From positions 1 through 33,610 of the forward strand of contig PLSV01000336.1 in the NCBI GenBank assembly GCA_003165235.1: 33,610 nucleotides of DNA, written 5' to 3'. The DNA is from Syntrophobacteraceae bacterium (GTDB taxonomy: Bacteria > Desulfobacterota > Syntrophobacteria > Syntrophobacterales > Syntrophobacteraceae). This document shows positions 7,698 through 16,812 of the stretch, piece by piece. The stretch's first letter is position 1. Each line of letters begins with the position of its first letter. A program made the position numbers and the translations under genes. Below the pieces are notes generated by a model that was not told where the DNA came from, did not search any database, and was given only the letters and a program-made list of their open reading frames with translations.

Positions 7698-8902
7698 ATG
7701 CTGAACATCATCAGACAAAGCTTAACCCGGAGATGGGTCCAGTCATTGTCAACCTTGCTCTCCGTGGCATTGAGCGTGGGAATTCTTTTCGCTCTTTACC
7801 TGTTTTACCTGGGAGTTTCCTCCGGCTTCGAAACAGGCGCAAGACGCCTGGGAGCGGATCTTCTTGTAATACCCGCTGATGCCTGGGTTGAACCTGAGGC
7901 GGTGCTCTTCACCGGGGCGCCGATGAATATGTATATGGATGCAGGCTTTGAAGACAAAGTTGCCCGCGTCCCCGGCGTTCGTTGGGTGAACGCTCAGTTT
8001 TTTACGCAGACCCTGGATGCTGACTGCTGTTCGCTTACCAATGCGACGCGTCTCATTGGCTTTAATCCCGATTCAGACAGGTTGATCCTTGCATTGCTTC
8101 AGAACGCCAGGAAAAAAACGCTCGCCCCGGACGAAATCCTGATAGGCGCCGGCATCGAAGGATATTCGGGCGTTCAGGCCCTGGTCCTCAACAGTGTATT
8201 CAGGATTGCGGCAGTATTGGAGCCAACGGGCTCGAGTCTTGACTATTCCATTCTAATGTCGATCGAGTCTGCCCGTAAGTTAGTGAAAGCTAAGGAAAAT
8301 CCCTATATGCAGGTATTCTGGGAAAGGTTTGGGCAGCCTGACCATTTAATTTCAGCCATCCTGGTCGAGGTTGATGAAAACCGCAGCAAAGAGGATGTGG
8401 CCAGAAGCATCAGAAGCTTTCGGGAGCTCAAGGTCATTGAGACGACGAGTGTTCTGAGGAATATAAAGACACAGATGGAAACCCTCTTTCTGATTATCCT
8501 GGGGGAGGTTTGCTCGCGATGGTCGCCTCGGTCCTCAACCTGTTCTCCAGGTTCTTCTGTATGGCCTGGGATCGCAAGGGCGAATGGGGGCTTTACCTCG
8601 CTCTTGGCGCCACTCGCCGTGATCTCAAGATACTTGTGATCGGGGAAGCATTCATTCTGAGCATGGCGGGCGTGCTTGTCGGGATTGTGCTGGGATATGG
8701 TCTTTACTATGGAATGTTGGCATTGCTCCGCGCCCGGAAGGCTTTCCCATTTATTGAACCTTCTCTTAGCGCAGAACTTTTCGGCGTTCTTGGAGCAGTG
8801 GCGATCTTCTCTCTTATCGGAATAATCTCTGCCTGGTTCCCGGCGAATCAGAGCGCAAAAATCGAGCCTTCTGCGGCTATGGCCCTGGAAGATATTGATT
8901 GA
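7698..8902 (+). pseudogene. FtsX/MacB-type ABC permease, frameshifted
   Basis: Frame one (7698-about 8508) starts MLNIIRQSLTRRWVQS, with a first membrane helix and a large extracytoplasmic domain, as in FtsX/LolC/MacB permeases. It reaches NIKTQMETLFLIILG and then leaves the family. The continuation (LLAMVASVLNLFSRFF, then GEWGLYLALGATRRDL, three more helices, ending EPSAAMALEDID) is in another frame from 8510. Adding one G to the GGGGG run at 8501-8505 gives a smooth LILGGLLAMVAS junction and a product of about 401 residues. So the gene carries a one-base deletion, either real or a homopolymer error. Such permeases work with the ATPase encoded next to expel peptides, lipids or other compounds, or act mechanically. 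The stop overlaps the ATPase start. Confidence 0.8.
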
Positions 8903-9614
8903 TGCGGGGAGCCTGACTTTGCTTCTAGAATCTGTCAACATTTCGAAAAACTATGATGGTGACGCTATTCTGAAAGACGTGTGCCTTCGGATCGAGCACG
9001 GGGAATCGGTGGCGATTACCGGCGTTTCAGGATGCGGGAAGTCAACTCTGTTGTCAATTCTGGGTTTGCTTTTGGACCCGACGAAAGGTGAACTCTTATT
9101 TCGAGGGGAAAGAGCGTCGGGGTTCTCAGAAGATGAAAAAGCGCACGTTCGCAATTCTCATTTCGGTTTTATTTTCCAGAACCCCCAGTTGATCGGTTCC
9201 CTTTCGGTGCTGGACAATGTGTTGACGCCTGCATTTCTGGGTCGAAAGAACAATTTGCAAACGAGGGCCGAGGCCATATTGGGGGGGTTGGGCTTAAAGA
9301 GCAGACTAAAGCATCTGCCGTCCCAATTGAGTATCGGACAGAAACGCAGGGTAGCGATCTCCAGGGCTTTGTTGCTGGACCCGGTAATTATCTTTGCCGA
9401 TGAACCCACCAACGACCTGGATTCCGAGCGTGCGGCCCGGATTGGGGACCTTCTTTTTGGATTGCCCCTGAAAGGCAAAGCCCTGGTCCTGGTTACTCAT
9501 GATCCCAGACTGATGCAGAGAGCATCTCGCACGGTGCAAATCCATGAAGGGATATTAAGGGAGCTGTCGGTTTCGGCCGCAGCGATGTCAGCATTGGAAA
9601 GAGAGGAATATTAA
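8895..9614 (+). CDS. ABC exporter ATP-binding protein (LolD/MacB type)
   Basis: About 232-239 residues depending on the start: TTG 8895 overlaps the permease stop, while TTG 8919 has GGGGAG at a good distance and begins just before LLESVNISKNYDG. Walker A is GVSGCGKST, the Q-loop NPQL, the signature LSIGQKRR, Walker B IIFADEPTNDLD and the switch His VLVTHD. This belongs to the LolD/MacB/FtsE group of ATPases that energise FtsX-type permeases. Its TAA shares one base with the ATG of the nitrogenase-like D gene (TAATG), so exporter and reductase genes are probably co-transcribed and translationally coupled. A remnant of a paralogous N-terminus lies at 16813-16880. Confidence 0.88.
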   Translation: MIDAGSLTLLLESVNISKNYDGDAILKDVCLRIEHGESVAITGVSGCGKSTLLSILGLLLDPTKGELLFRGERASGFSEDEKAHVRNSHFGFIFQNPQLIGSLSVLDNVLTPAFLGRKNNLQTRAEAILGGLGLKSRLKHLPSQLSIGQKRRVAISRALLLDPVIIFADEPTNDLDSERAARIGDLLFGLPLKGKALVLVTHDPRLMQRASRTVQIHEGILRELSVSAAAMSALEREEY

Positions 9615-11102
9615 TGAGTTATTTCAGTAGAGCGATACCGCCCACGAGGGAATCGCGGCTCAACCCCAGCATTACGTTCGGCGGAACGATTTGCGGGCTT
9701 TCGGGAAGAGGCGGCAAGGGATGCCTGGAAAGTGCGGAACGCAGTTTCTCCCAGGGTTCCATTTGCCTTCTCATCCCTGCCCTGGCAATCATCAACAGCC
9801 TCCCGGAAACCGCTGTTTTACTCCACGGGGCGGCGGGATGCGGCGTCATCACACACTCCTAGAACGGCGTCGTCCGGACGGGAACGACCGCGCGTTGGGG
9901 AAAGCCGAAAGACGTCCTCTGGTTCACCACTTCCCTCCAGGAACTGGATGTGGTCAACGGTGGCGAGAAGAAGCTCGAACAGGCCATCCGGGAGATTGTA
10001 CCGGGAGCATTCGCCCAAGTTCCTTGTTGTGGTCACAACGTGCGTGCCGGGAATCATCGGCGATGACGTGGACACCCTGGTCGACGGCATGAAGCATGAG
10101 ATCAAGGCCCGGATACTTCCCGTGCACTGTGAGGGGTTCAAAACGGCAATCTGGGCGACTGCCTATGACGCCGTTTACCACACCATCGGGCGCAACCTCC
10201 TGGAACCGCCTGAAGGTGAGTCCCCGGCGGAGCCTAACCAGCGGCTTGTGAACCTCATGAACGTTTCTTCCATGGGCCGCCCCGACGAGTTGGAGCTGGT
10301 GCGGCTCCTGGGCGCTCTTGGTCTGGAAGTGAACATTTTCCCGGTTTTTGCAGACCCTTCCGGAATATACCGTGCTACGCAGGCAGCCCTCTCCATCTCC
10401 ACCTGTCCGACCCATGACGACTATTTCCTCAAGCACCTTGAGGAGCGCTACGGAGTCCCTTACATCATCCGCCACATGCCCATCGGCATTGCCAATACTG
10501 CACTCTGGCTGCGCGATATCGCGCGCGCCATGAAGCTGGAGGATAAAGCCGAGGAAGTCATCTCCCGGGAGACGGCCCGCCTCGATGCTGCTCTGGAACC
10601 ACTCCTCCCCGCCTTCCGGGGGAAGCGGGCCTTTATCTCGGCCGGTGAAATCCGCGCCCTGGCGAATGCCGCGCTCCTGCGTGAACTGGGCTTCGAGATA
10701 GTGGGGGTCCGTTCATTCCACCACGATGAGTTTGCCGAAAGCGAATATGAAAAACTGGCTGCAGGCGGCCGCGACTTCGTGGTGAATATTGCCGACTGTC
10801 AGCCTTTCGAAGAGGCCAACCTCCTGCGCCGCCTCAAGCCGGACATGTTCATGGGCCACGTAAACGGCAATTCCACGGCCGGCCGCCTGGGGATTCCCAC
10901 TGCGGTCATCTACAACGTGGGGATGCACTTCCTCGGATACCGTGGTGTTTTTGAACTGGCGCGGCGTCTCGAGCGTCAACTTCGCAAGCCCACCTTCAAC
11001 CGGCGCCTCGGGGAACATGTGAAGCTTCGCTACCGGGAGGCATGGTACCAACGCGATCCTTTCAGCCATATTCGCTCTCGAGAGGAGGCCAACCATGGGT
11101 AA
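9614..11102 (+). pseudogene. Nitrogenase-like component 1, D-type subunit, with in-frame TAG and frameshift
   Basis: The gene reads as about 495 residues if TAG at 9860-9862 is taken as sense and one base (for example G9998) is skipped. Before the TAG: SQGSICLLIPALAI and LLHGAAGCGVITHS. After it, in the same frame: NGVVRTGTT, WFTTSLQELDVVNGGEKKLEQAIREI. After the frameshift: YREHSPKFLVVVTTCVPGIIGDDVD. Cys51, Cys76 and Cys143 match the three P-cluster cysteines of NifD. A cysteine at 10404-10406 (ALSISTCPTHDDYFLKHLEE) aligns with the FeMo-cofactor ligand Cys275. CEGFKTAIWATAY aligns with the NifD stretch holding Gln191 and His195, which become Trp and Tyr. No equivalent of His442 is evident without gaps. 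Thus it is a nitrogenase-family reductase, probably not for N2. Confidence 0.85.
9860..9862 (+). other. In-frame TAG in the D-like gene
   Basis: The frame continues with clear family sequence on both sides (GCGVITHS, stop, NGVVRTGTT). A CAG to TAG change would explain it, as would TGG to TAG. Confidence 0.85.
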
Positions 11103-12435
11103 CTTCATCGAACGCCCGCGGTTCACCTGTGCCTTAGGCGGGGCGCTCATGGCAGCGGCGGCCCTGCCGGAGACGATTCCCATCGTCCACTCGGTGGCCG
11201 GTTGCGTGGGCAGTGTCGCCTGGGCACAGCAGGGAGGGTCAGCTCTCCAGGTGGGGGGACCCTGTGGTTGTCTGGGAGTGCCGGGGAGCAATCTGCGCGA
11301 GCGGGAAGTGGTTTTCGGCGGCGCTGACCGCCTTCGCGAGCAGATCGGCAACACCATCGAAGTGATGGAGGGGCGTCTTTTTGTGGTCCTCACCGGCTGT
11401 GTCTCCGAGGTTATCGGCGACGATGTGGATTCGGTGGTGCGCGAGTTTCAGAGATCGGGGGTCTCCATCGTCGCAGCCCACACGGGCGGCTTTCGCGGCG
11501 ACTCGTACTTCGGCTATGAAGAGCTGCTTAAAACCCTTTTCCGCGATTATGTCAAAGGCGTCCGAAAGAAGACTCCGCGACTGGTCAACCTCTGGGGCGT
11601 TGTTCCCGGCATGGACGTCTTCTGGCGGGGCAACCTGGAAGCCATTCGCCACCTTTTGGAGGATCTCGGACTGGCGGTTAACACCTTTTTTACCGGCGAC
11701 GATCTGCTTGAGACCCTGGAAAGAGCGGGAAATGCCGAACTCAATGTGGTTGTTTCGCCTCGCTATGGAGTGGAAGCAGCGGAAACCTTTGCTGAAATCC
11801 ATGGAACCAGCTACGTCATCGCCCCTTTCCCTCTGGGGCCGGAAGCTGCGGGGCGCTTTCTCAAGAGTGTAGCCGGGGCGCTGAATATTCGTGAACAGGA
11901 AGCGAACAGGATTATAGATCGCGACAGCGAGCGCTTCTACCGCCACCTCTCTCCTTTGACCGATCCCTGGATCGATTTTGATTTCCAGCGTTACGCCCTG
12001 GTCATTGGGGATGCCAACTACGCTTTTGCCGTGGCTGATTTTCTGGCGGAGACTTTGGGCTGGCTCCCCGAATAGGTGGTGGTCACTGACGCCCTGCGCG
12101 AGGATCAACGCGAGGATCTGTTGCGCCGGCGGGCGGCCACCCGTTCTCAGCCGGAACACCGCCTGATCTTCGAAACCGACACTTCCGCCATTCGCCGGCA
12201 TCTCGACCCTCGCTGGTTTCCTGTGAGCGATGACCCGTATCGTGAGAGCTTCTCTCCGGCCTTTGTCATAGGGAGTTCCATGGACCGGGAACTGGCCGAA
12301 GCGCTACGGGCTGGGCACCTCTCGGTGAGTTTTCCGATGTCCAATCGGGCCATTCTGGACCGCACCTATGTGGGATATGCCGGCGGGCTGCGCCTGGTGG
12401 AGGACCTGGTGGGCGCTCTGGTGGCGGGGCGCTGA
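11095..12435 (+). pseudogene. Nitrogenase-like component 1, K-type subunit, with in-frame TAG
   Basis: A strong GAGAGGAGG precedes ATG 11095, which overlaps the D-like gene by 8 bases. The three P-cluster-type cysteines are Cys12 (RPRFTCALGGAL), Cys37 (HSVAGCVGS) and Cys102 (VLTGCVSEVIGDDVD). A Gly-rich GGPCGCLG segment (Cys57, Cys59) replaces the usual sequence after the second ligand. The family continues through REREVVFGGADRL and LVNLWGVVPGMDVFWRGNL. At 12073-12075 an in-frame TAG interrupts (LGWLPE, stop, VVVTDALRED), and the frame then stays open to TGA 12433-12435 with plausible C-terminal sequence. The whole would be 446 residues; the part before TAG is 326. It would pair with the D-like subunit as a heterotetramer by analogy. 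Confidence 0.82.
12073..12075 (+). other. In-frame TAG in the K-like gene
   Basis: The TAG separates LGWLPE from VVVTDALRED, with 119 further sense codons in the same frame before TGA. It is the second in-frame TAG in this operon. Confidence 0.8.
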
Positions 12436-12448
12436 GGGGAGAAACAGG

Positions 12449-12823
12449 ATGAAAATTGCCTTTGCTATGGAGCTAGACCTCGTCGCCCTGGCCCACTTCG
12501 GCCAGGCTGAATGTTTTGTAATCTACAACGACAACGACCAAAGCGGCGCATTCCGGCTGGAAGAACGCCGCTCGAACGCCCCGCCATGCGGGAGTGACAA
12601 CTCAACCCCTATGATGTCCGCTACGGTCCGGCTGATCTCTGACTGCGCGGCAGTCGTGGCTGCCCGCTTCGGCCCCTGTGCTCTGCGGGAGATGGCTGCC
12701 GCCGGGGTCTACCCTTTAGAAATGTCAGGGATCCTGGATAAAAGGGTGCAGGTGGGTCTCACACGCCTGCGCGACTATCTGTTGGGGGGAAAAGCGAAAT
12801 ATCGGGAGCGAAATTATTCATGA
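12449..12823 (+). CDS. NifX/NafY-type dinitrogenase cofactor-binding protein
   Basis: A 124-residue protein from ATG 12449 (GGGGAGAAACAGG upstream). It begins [26 protein letters not shown], the signature start of the dinitrogenase iron-molybdenum cofactor domain family, and continues with [20 protein letters not shown] and AAGVYPLEM. Relatives (NifX, NafY, the C-terminal domain of NifB) carry NifB-co or FeMo-co between assembly partners. Its position between the K-like and Fe-protein genes suggests it carries the cofactor for this reductase. The NifB-like protein downstream lacks a C-terminal NifX domain, so this free-standing protein may replace it. Its TGA overlaps the next ATG (ATGA). Confidence 0.85.
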   Translation: MKIAFAMELDLVALAHFGQAECFVIYNDNDQSGAFRLEERRSNAPPCGSDNSTPMMSATVRLISDCAAVVAARFGPCALREMAAAGVYPLEMSGILDKRVQVGLTRLRDYLLGGKAKYRERNYS

Positions 12824-13692
12824 AAGGCAAGCTGAAACAAATCGCTATCTATGGCAAAGGGGGGATCGGCAAATCTACGACCACCTCCAATATCTCTGCG
12901 GCCCTCTCGCTGGCCGGCTATCGGGTCATGCAGATAGGCTGCGACCCCAAGAGCGACTCCACCAATACCTTGCGGGGCGGCCGTTACATCCCTACCGTCC
13001 TCGAGACCCTGCGGGAGAAGTCCCGTGTGCATTCCGAGGAGATCGTCTTCCAGGGCTTCAACGGCGTTTACTGTGTGGAGGCCGGAGGACCGGCTCCTGG
13101 AGTGGGCTGTGCCGGGCGAGGGATCATCACCGCCGTGGAGCAGCTCAAACAGTTGCGAATTTTCGAGGATCTTAGCCTGGATGTCGTCATCTACGACGTT
13201 CTCGGTGACGTGGTGTGCGGAGGCTTTGCCGTCCCAATCCGGGAGGGGATTGCGGAACACGTCTTCACAGTCTGTTCGTCCGACTTCATGGCCATGTACG
13301 CGGCCAACAATCTGTTCAAAGGCATCCAGAAATACTCCCGTGCAGGAGGCGCCCTGCTGGGGGGCATTATCGCCAATTCCATGGGCACTTCATACGCCAG
13401 GGAAATTGTGGACGATTTTGCGGTCCGCACCCACACCCAGGTTATGGAATACGTTCCCCGTTCCTTCACCGTCACCCAGGCCGAACTCAATGGAAAAACG
13501 GTCGTTGAAGCCGCTCCAGACTCTGAACAGGCTGCCGTCTACCGCCGCCTGGCAGAGCGCATTGCGGCCCATCAGCGCTCGGAAGTCCCGTCTCCCATGG
13601 ACGAAAGAGAACTCCGTGCATGGGCCACCCGCTGGGCGGAACGGCTGCTGGCCATGGAGAGCGACCAGAGCCGGCATGGAGCGGCCATATGA
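12820..13692 (+). CDS. Nitrogenase-like iron protein (NifH/BchL/CfbC superfamily)
   Basis: A 290-residue Fe-protein homologue. The P-loop is [14 protein letters not shown] (residues 11-24) and switch I reads GCDPKSDST, where NifH usually has CDPKADST. The [4Fe-4S] ligands are Cys97 (GVGCAGRG) and Cys133 ([12 protein letters not shown]), almost exactly the NifH numbering, and the Arg after Cys97 used for ADP-ribosylation control in NifH is kept. It would form a homodimer that passes electrons to the D/K-like complex with ATP hydrolysis. It overlaps the neighbours on both sides by ATGA, so the operon is tightly coupled. The C-terminal 30 residues ([15 protein letters not shown]) are unlike standard NifH. 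Unlike the D and K genes it shows no lesion. Confidence 0.92.
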   Translation: MKGKLKQIAIYGKGGIGKSTTTSNISAALSLAGYRVMQIGCDPKSDSTNTLRGGRYIPTVLETLREKSRVHSEEIVFQGFNGVYCVEAGGPAPGVGCAGRGIITAVEQLKQLRIFEDLSLDVVIYDVLGDVVCGGFAVPIREGIAEHVFTVCSSDFMAMYAANNLFKGIQKYSRAGGALLGGIIANSMGTSYAREIVDDFAVRTHTQVMEYVPRSFTVTQAELNGKTVVEAAPDSEQAAVYRRLAERIAAHQRSEVPSPMDERELRAWATRWAERLLAMESDQSRHGAAI

Positions 13693-14588
13693 CCCATCGA
13701 GGAAAGCTGGGGATTCGGGGTAGCCCCTTCGAGCACCTTGCCCTTCGCCACCCATGCTTCTCTGCCGAGGCGCACACGCGGGCCGGTCGTATTCATCTGC
13801 CTGTAAGTTCGACCTGCAACATCCGGTGCCGTTTCTGTGAGCGCAGTTTCGATTCCTCAACCTGGCGGCCGGGGGTGGCCAGCCGCTTGCTGGACCCTGC
13901 AATGGCTCCCGAAACGGTGGCTCGAGCCTTGGAACTTTGTCCTGAACTGGCCGTGGTGGGCGTGGCCGGTCCTGGGGAATCCCTGGCCACCAGCCACGCT
14001 CCAGATGCCCTGGAAGCGGTGCTGTCACGCTTTCCCGGCCTCATTGGGTGTCTCAGCACTAACGGGCTGAGCCTCCCTCACCAAGTGGACCGCCTGGCTG
14101 CTATCGGGGTGCGCACCGTGACCGTGACCGTGAACGCTCTCACCCCGGCGGTCTGGCCTAAGGTTTATGCCTGGATCAGGCACTCGGGGAGGAAAGTGGA
14201 AGGCGATGAGGCCGCCTGGATCCTCTCCACCGCCCAGGAGGAGGGAATTCGGCGGGCAACCGCCCGGGGGTTGGTTGTCAAGGTCAATACCGTCCTGGTT
14301 CCGGGGGTGAATGAGGCTGAAGTCGGCGCCATCGCTTCCTGTGCCGCAGCCTGTGGCGCCTCGTTGATGAACGTCATTCCTCTGCTGCCCGCCGGGGAAA
14401 TGGCAGCTTGCCCTTCCCCGGACTGTGAAATGATCGAGAAGGCCCGCAGGCAGGTGGAAAACTATCTCCCGGTCTTTCGCCATTGCCGGTACTGCCGGGC
14501 GGATGCCTGCGGTATCCCCGGCGTCGGTCGTGATTTTGCCGGCGATCTTCACGGCGAAGCGCGCCAGGAGACCTTTTCCCACGGGTAG
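13689..14588 (+). CDS. NifB-like radical SAM protein
   Basis: A 299-residue radical SAM protein whose ATG overlaps the Fe-protein stop (ATGA). It has the NifB marks in order: HPCFSAEAH (residues 21-29), the SAM-cluster motif CNIRCRFC (43-50), [44 protein letters not shown] and the C-terminal [10 protein letters not shown]. NifB fuses [4Fe-4S] clusters and inserts carbide to give the 8Fe-9S-C precursor NifB-co. The retained cysteines imply that this protein makes such a precursor. No NifE/NifN is present here, so the D/K-like complex may use the NifB product directly, as proposed for other NifEN-less nitrogenase-like systems. A separate nif cluster elsewhere cannot be excluded. It stops at TAG. 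Confidence 0.9.
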   Translation: MTHRGKLGIRGSPFEHLALRHPCFSAEAHTRAGRIHLPVSSTCNIRCRFCERSFDSSTWRPGVASRLLDPAMAPETVARALELCPELAVVGVAGPGESLATSHAPDALEAVLSRFPGLIGCLSTNGLSLPHQVDRLAAIGVRTVTVTVNALTPAVWPKVYAWIRHSGRKVEGDEAAWILSTAQEEGIRRATARGLVVKVNTVLVPGVNEAEVGAIASCAAACGASLMNVIPLLPAGEMAACPSPDCEMIEKARRQVENYLPVFRHCRYCRADACGIPGVGRDFAGDLHGEARQETFSHG

Positions 14589-14647
14589 ATTGCGCTTTGG
14601 AAAAATAGACAGAACGATCGAACCTCATGAGGTGATGGGAGGCCGTC

Positions 14648-15634
14648 ATGGATGAAACATCGAGAACGGTACAGTGTGAAATGGAGCTTGAAACGAGGAG
14701 ACATTCTCAGGAAGAAATCCCTCGAGTAGTTCAGCAACTTGTGCTTTCCTGCCAGGGAGAAAAGGGCTTCGACCATATCGGTCCCGATCCCATTCCCTCT
14801 CGAGACGAGGTCATTGATATCGTGCAACGGATTTGCCGCATCCTTTACCCTGGATATTTCATCCGCACCCGTGTCGAACAGTTCAATCTGAGCTACTACT
14901 TCGGGCAGGAGACGACGGAGCTTTTCGAATTACTGTCCGAGCAAATCACCGTGGCCCTTAGACACGACTGTATTCGCCACAATCTTCCCTGCCTGGACTG
15001 CGAGGAGCGTGGCCTGGAGATTACCGTGGAGTTCCTAAGTAAGCTGCCTGCCCTGCGGACCCTGCTTGCCACGGATGTTCGCGCTGCCTATGAAGGCGAT
15101 CCTGCGGCCAAAAGTTTTGACGAAGTCATCTTTAGCTATCCCGGACTATTCGCCATCACGGTCTATCGCACCGCCCACGAACTCTGGCATCGAGGTGTGC
15201 CGTTCATACCTCGCATCATGAGCGAATACGCTCACAGCCAGACAGGCATCGACATTCATCCTGGGGCGCATATCGGGGAGAGTTTTTTCATCGACCATGG
15301 CACCGGGGTGGTGATCGGCGAAACAACCGAGATCGGGAACGGGGTGAGGATCTATCAGGGCGTGACCCTTGGCTCCCTTTCCCTGCCCAAAGGCGCGGGC
15401 GAGCTCTTCCGGGACAAAAAGCGCCATCCGACCATTCAAGACGATGTGATCATCTACTCAGGCGCCACCATTTTGGGCGGAGAGACGGTAATCGGAGCGC
15501 GCTCTGTAATCGGGGGAAACGTGTGGCTGGTCGAATCGGTGCCGCCCGAAACCAAAGTGTTCATGAAAACCCCGGAACTCATTTTCAGGGTTAGCCAGCC
15601 CGCCAACGTCTGGCCTAACATGTATCATATATAA
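14648..15634 (+). CDS. Serine O-acetyltransferase (EpsC/NifP type)
   Basis: A 328-residue protein with GGAGG before ATG 14648. The N-terminal ~180 residues are helical. The C-terminal left-handed beta helix shows SYPGLFAITVYRTAHELWH, GIDIHPGAHIGESFFIDHG, GVVIGETTEIGNGVRIYQG, HPTIQDDVIIYSGATILGG and VIGGNVWL. The catalytic His-Asp pair of the family is present (DIHPG and the FIDHG His). It acetylates serine with acetyl-CoA to O-acetylserine, the acceptor for sulfide in cysteine synthesis. In Azotobacter a similar enzyme, NifP, boosts cysteine for Fe-S assembly, so one reading is cluster supply. Another is that it captures sulfide or thiol released by the reductase. Position 60 bases after the NifB-like gene supports a shared transcript. 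Confidence 0.9.
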   Translation: MDETSRTVQCEMELETRRHSQEEIPRVVQQLVLSCQGEKGFDHIGPDPIPSRDEVIDIVQRICRILYPGYFIRTRVEQFNLSYYFGQETTELFELLSEQITVALRHDCIRHNLPCLDCEERGLEITVEFLSKLPALRTLLATDVRAAYEGDPAAKSFDEVIFSYPGLFAITVYRTAHELWHRGVPFIPRIMSEYAHSQTGIDIHPGAHIGESFFIDHGTGVVIGETTEIGNGVRIYQGVTLGSLSLPKGAGELFRDKKRHPTIQDDVIIYSGATILGGETVIGARSVIGGNVWLVESVPPETKVFMKTPELIFRVSQPANVWPNMYHI

Positions 15635-15729
15635 AGATGTGACAACGACGCAAGACGGCGTCACCGCGACAATGTTCCGTGGCGCCATGGGAGGGAATGA
15701 TTGTGACAGCCGAATTGTTCAAGGAGACC

Positions 15730-16791
15730 ATGACATCCAAGGAGCGGATCGTTGCCGCTGTGACCGGTAAACCTTATGACCGCATCCCGGTCAACCTGCT
15801 GATCAGCGACCATGCAGCCCGGGTGATCGGCGTGAGCGTGGGTGAGTACAACAACTCGGCCCGACTGATGGCCGAGGGGCAGATCGCCGCCTGGCGGAAA
15901 TACGGGGCCGACAATATCAACACCGGCCCCGGCCTCACTGGCATTCCCGAGGCCATCGGCAGCCGGCTCGCCTTTCCCGACAGCAGCCCTTACATCGCCG
16001 AGTATGCGGTCAACGATGAGGCGGATCTGGATCGCCTAAAAGTACCGGACCCTGAGCGGGACGGCCGTCTTCCCCTGTTTCTCGAAGCAGCCGCCATCGT
16101 GCTCAAGGAAATCGGGGATCAGGCGCCGGTCAACATGACCACCTCCGCTCCGTTCACGGCCGCTGCCGGAATAAGAGGCACGGACAGGTTCCTGCGCGAC
16201 CTGCGCAAAAACCCGCAGTTCGCCCATCGTTTGCTCCGGCTGACCACAGACGCCATTATTCGTTTCGCCAAGGCCGCTTTCGGCGCCGGGGCCAGGATAG
16301 GCCTGGCCGACCCGACTTCGTCCGGGACTATGATCAGCACCCGGCATTACCTCCAATTCGCATTTCCCTATCAAAAAGAGGTGATCTCGGCCATTGCTGA
16401 AACGACCGGCGCGCCCCCTTCGCTCCATATCTGCGGCAACACCAGCAAAATCTTGGGTGAGATGGCCGAGACCGGAGTAGCGATACTCAGCCTCGACGAC
16501 AGCATTGACCTGGCTGAAGCCAAGGCTCAGGTCGGCGGCCGGGTGCTGCTGCTGGGTAATGTTCGGCCCGTGGCGGTCATGTATCTGGGAAAACCGGACG
16601 ACGTGGTGGCCAACGCCAAGGAATGTCTGGCCAAGGCATGGAACGCGCCGAAAGGTTACATCCTCGGCCTCGGTTGTGGCCTTCCCATCGATACGCCGCC
16701 CGAGAATATCCACGCCCTCGTGGGGGCGGCGCGGGAATTCGGACGCTGGCCTCTCGATCCGGCCCGGTTTGCACTCAGTCATGCAGCCTGA
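15730..16791 (+). CDS. MtaA/CmuA-like uroporphyrinogen decarboxylase family protein
   Basis: A 353-residue protein of the UroD superfamily, methylcobamide:CoM-methyltransferase branch. ATG 15730 (MTSKERIVAAVTGKPYDRIPV) is chosen for AAGGAG at 15721-15726 and because family members begin so; ATG 15697 and GTG 15679 give longer forms. The zinc-site motifs of MtaA-type enzymes are visible: LHICGNTSKIL (His-x-Cys) and LGLGCGLPIDTPPENI (Cys). Related proteins move methyl groups from corrinoid proteins to thiols. Deltaproteobacteria do not use CoM widely, so the acceptor is unknown. No corrinoid protein gene is adjacent. A methyl-transfer step for a methylated substrate of the reductase is an inference. 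The stop lies within a small hairpin. Confidence 0.82.
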   Translation: MTSKERIVAAVTGKPYDRIPVNLLISDHAARVIGVSVGEYNNSARLMAEGQIAAWRKYGADNINTGPGLTGIPEAIGSRLAFPDSSPYIAEYAVNDEADLDRLKVPDPERDGRLPLFLEAAAIVLKEIGDQAPVNMTTSAPFTAAAGIRGTDRFLRDLRKNPQFAHRLLRLTTDAIIRFAKAAFGAGARIGLADPTSSGTMISTRHYLQFAFPYQKEVISAIAETTGAPPSLHICGNTSKILGEMAETGVAILSLDDSIDLAEAKAQVGGRVLLLGNVRPVAVMYLGKPDDVVANAKECLAKAWNAPKGYILGLGCGLPIDTPPENIHALVGAAREFGRWPLDPARFALSHAA

Positions 16792-16799
16792 CAGGCTGC
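16783..16799 (+). terminator. Weak hairpin over the MtaA-like stop codon
   Basis: GCAGCC (16783-16788) and GGCTGC (16794-16799) pair around a 5-base loop that contains most of the stop codon. No T run follows, so termination strength is doubtful. Confidence 0.35.
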
Positions 16800-16812
16800 G
16801 GTGGTTTAACGG

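Noticed and set aside
9732-9997. Alternative N-terminus of the D-like gene in the frame of its C-terminal part
   Set aside because: That frame gives Arg/Ser-rich nonsense, whereas the other frame reads as nitrogenase sequence up to the frameshift.
9860-12075. Pyrrolysine decoding as the favoured explanation of the in-frame TAG codons
   Set aside because: TAG ends several neighbouring genes in compact settings (NifB-like, importer permease, [2Fe-2S] protein, phosphatase, ThiF-like, DUF2325), so genome-wide TAG reassignment is unlikely. No pyl gene is in the window. It stays only as an open option in the findings.
15679-15729. Upstream GTG/ATG starts of the MtaA-like gene
   Set aside because: The GTG has no ribosome-binding site, the ATG at 15697 sits too close to its GGGAGGG, and the family start MTSKER fits ATG 15730.
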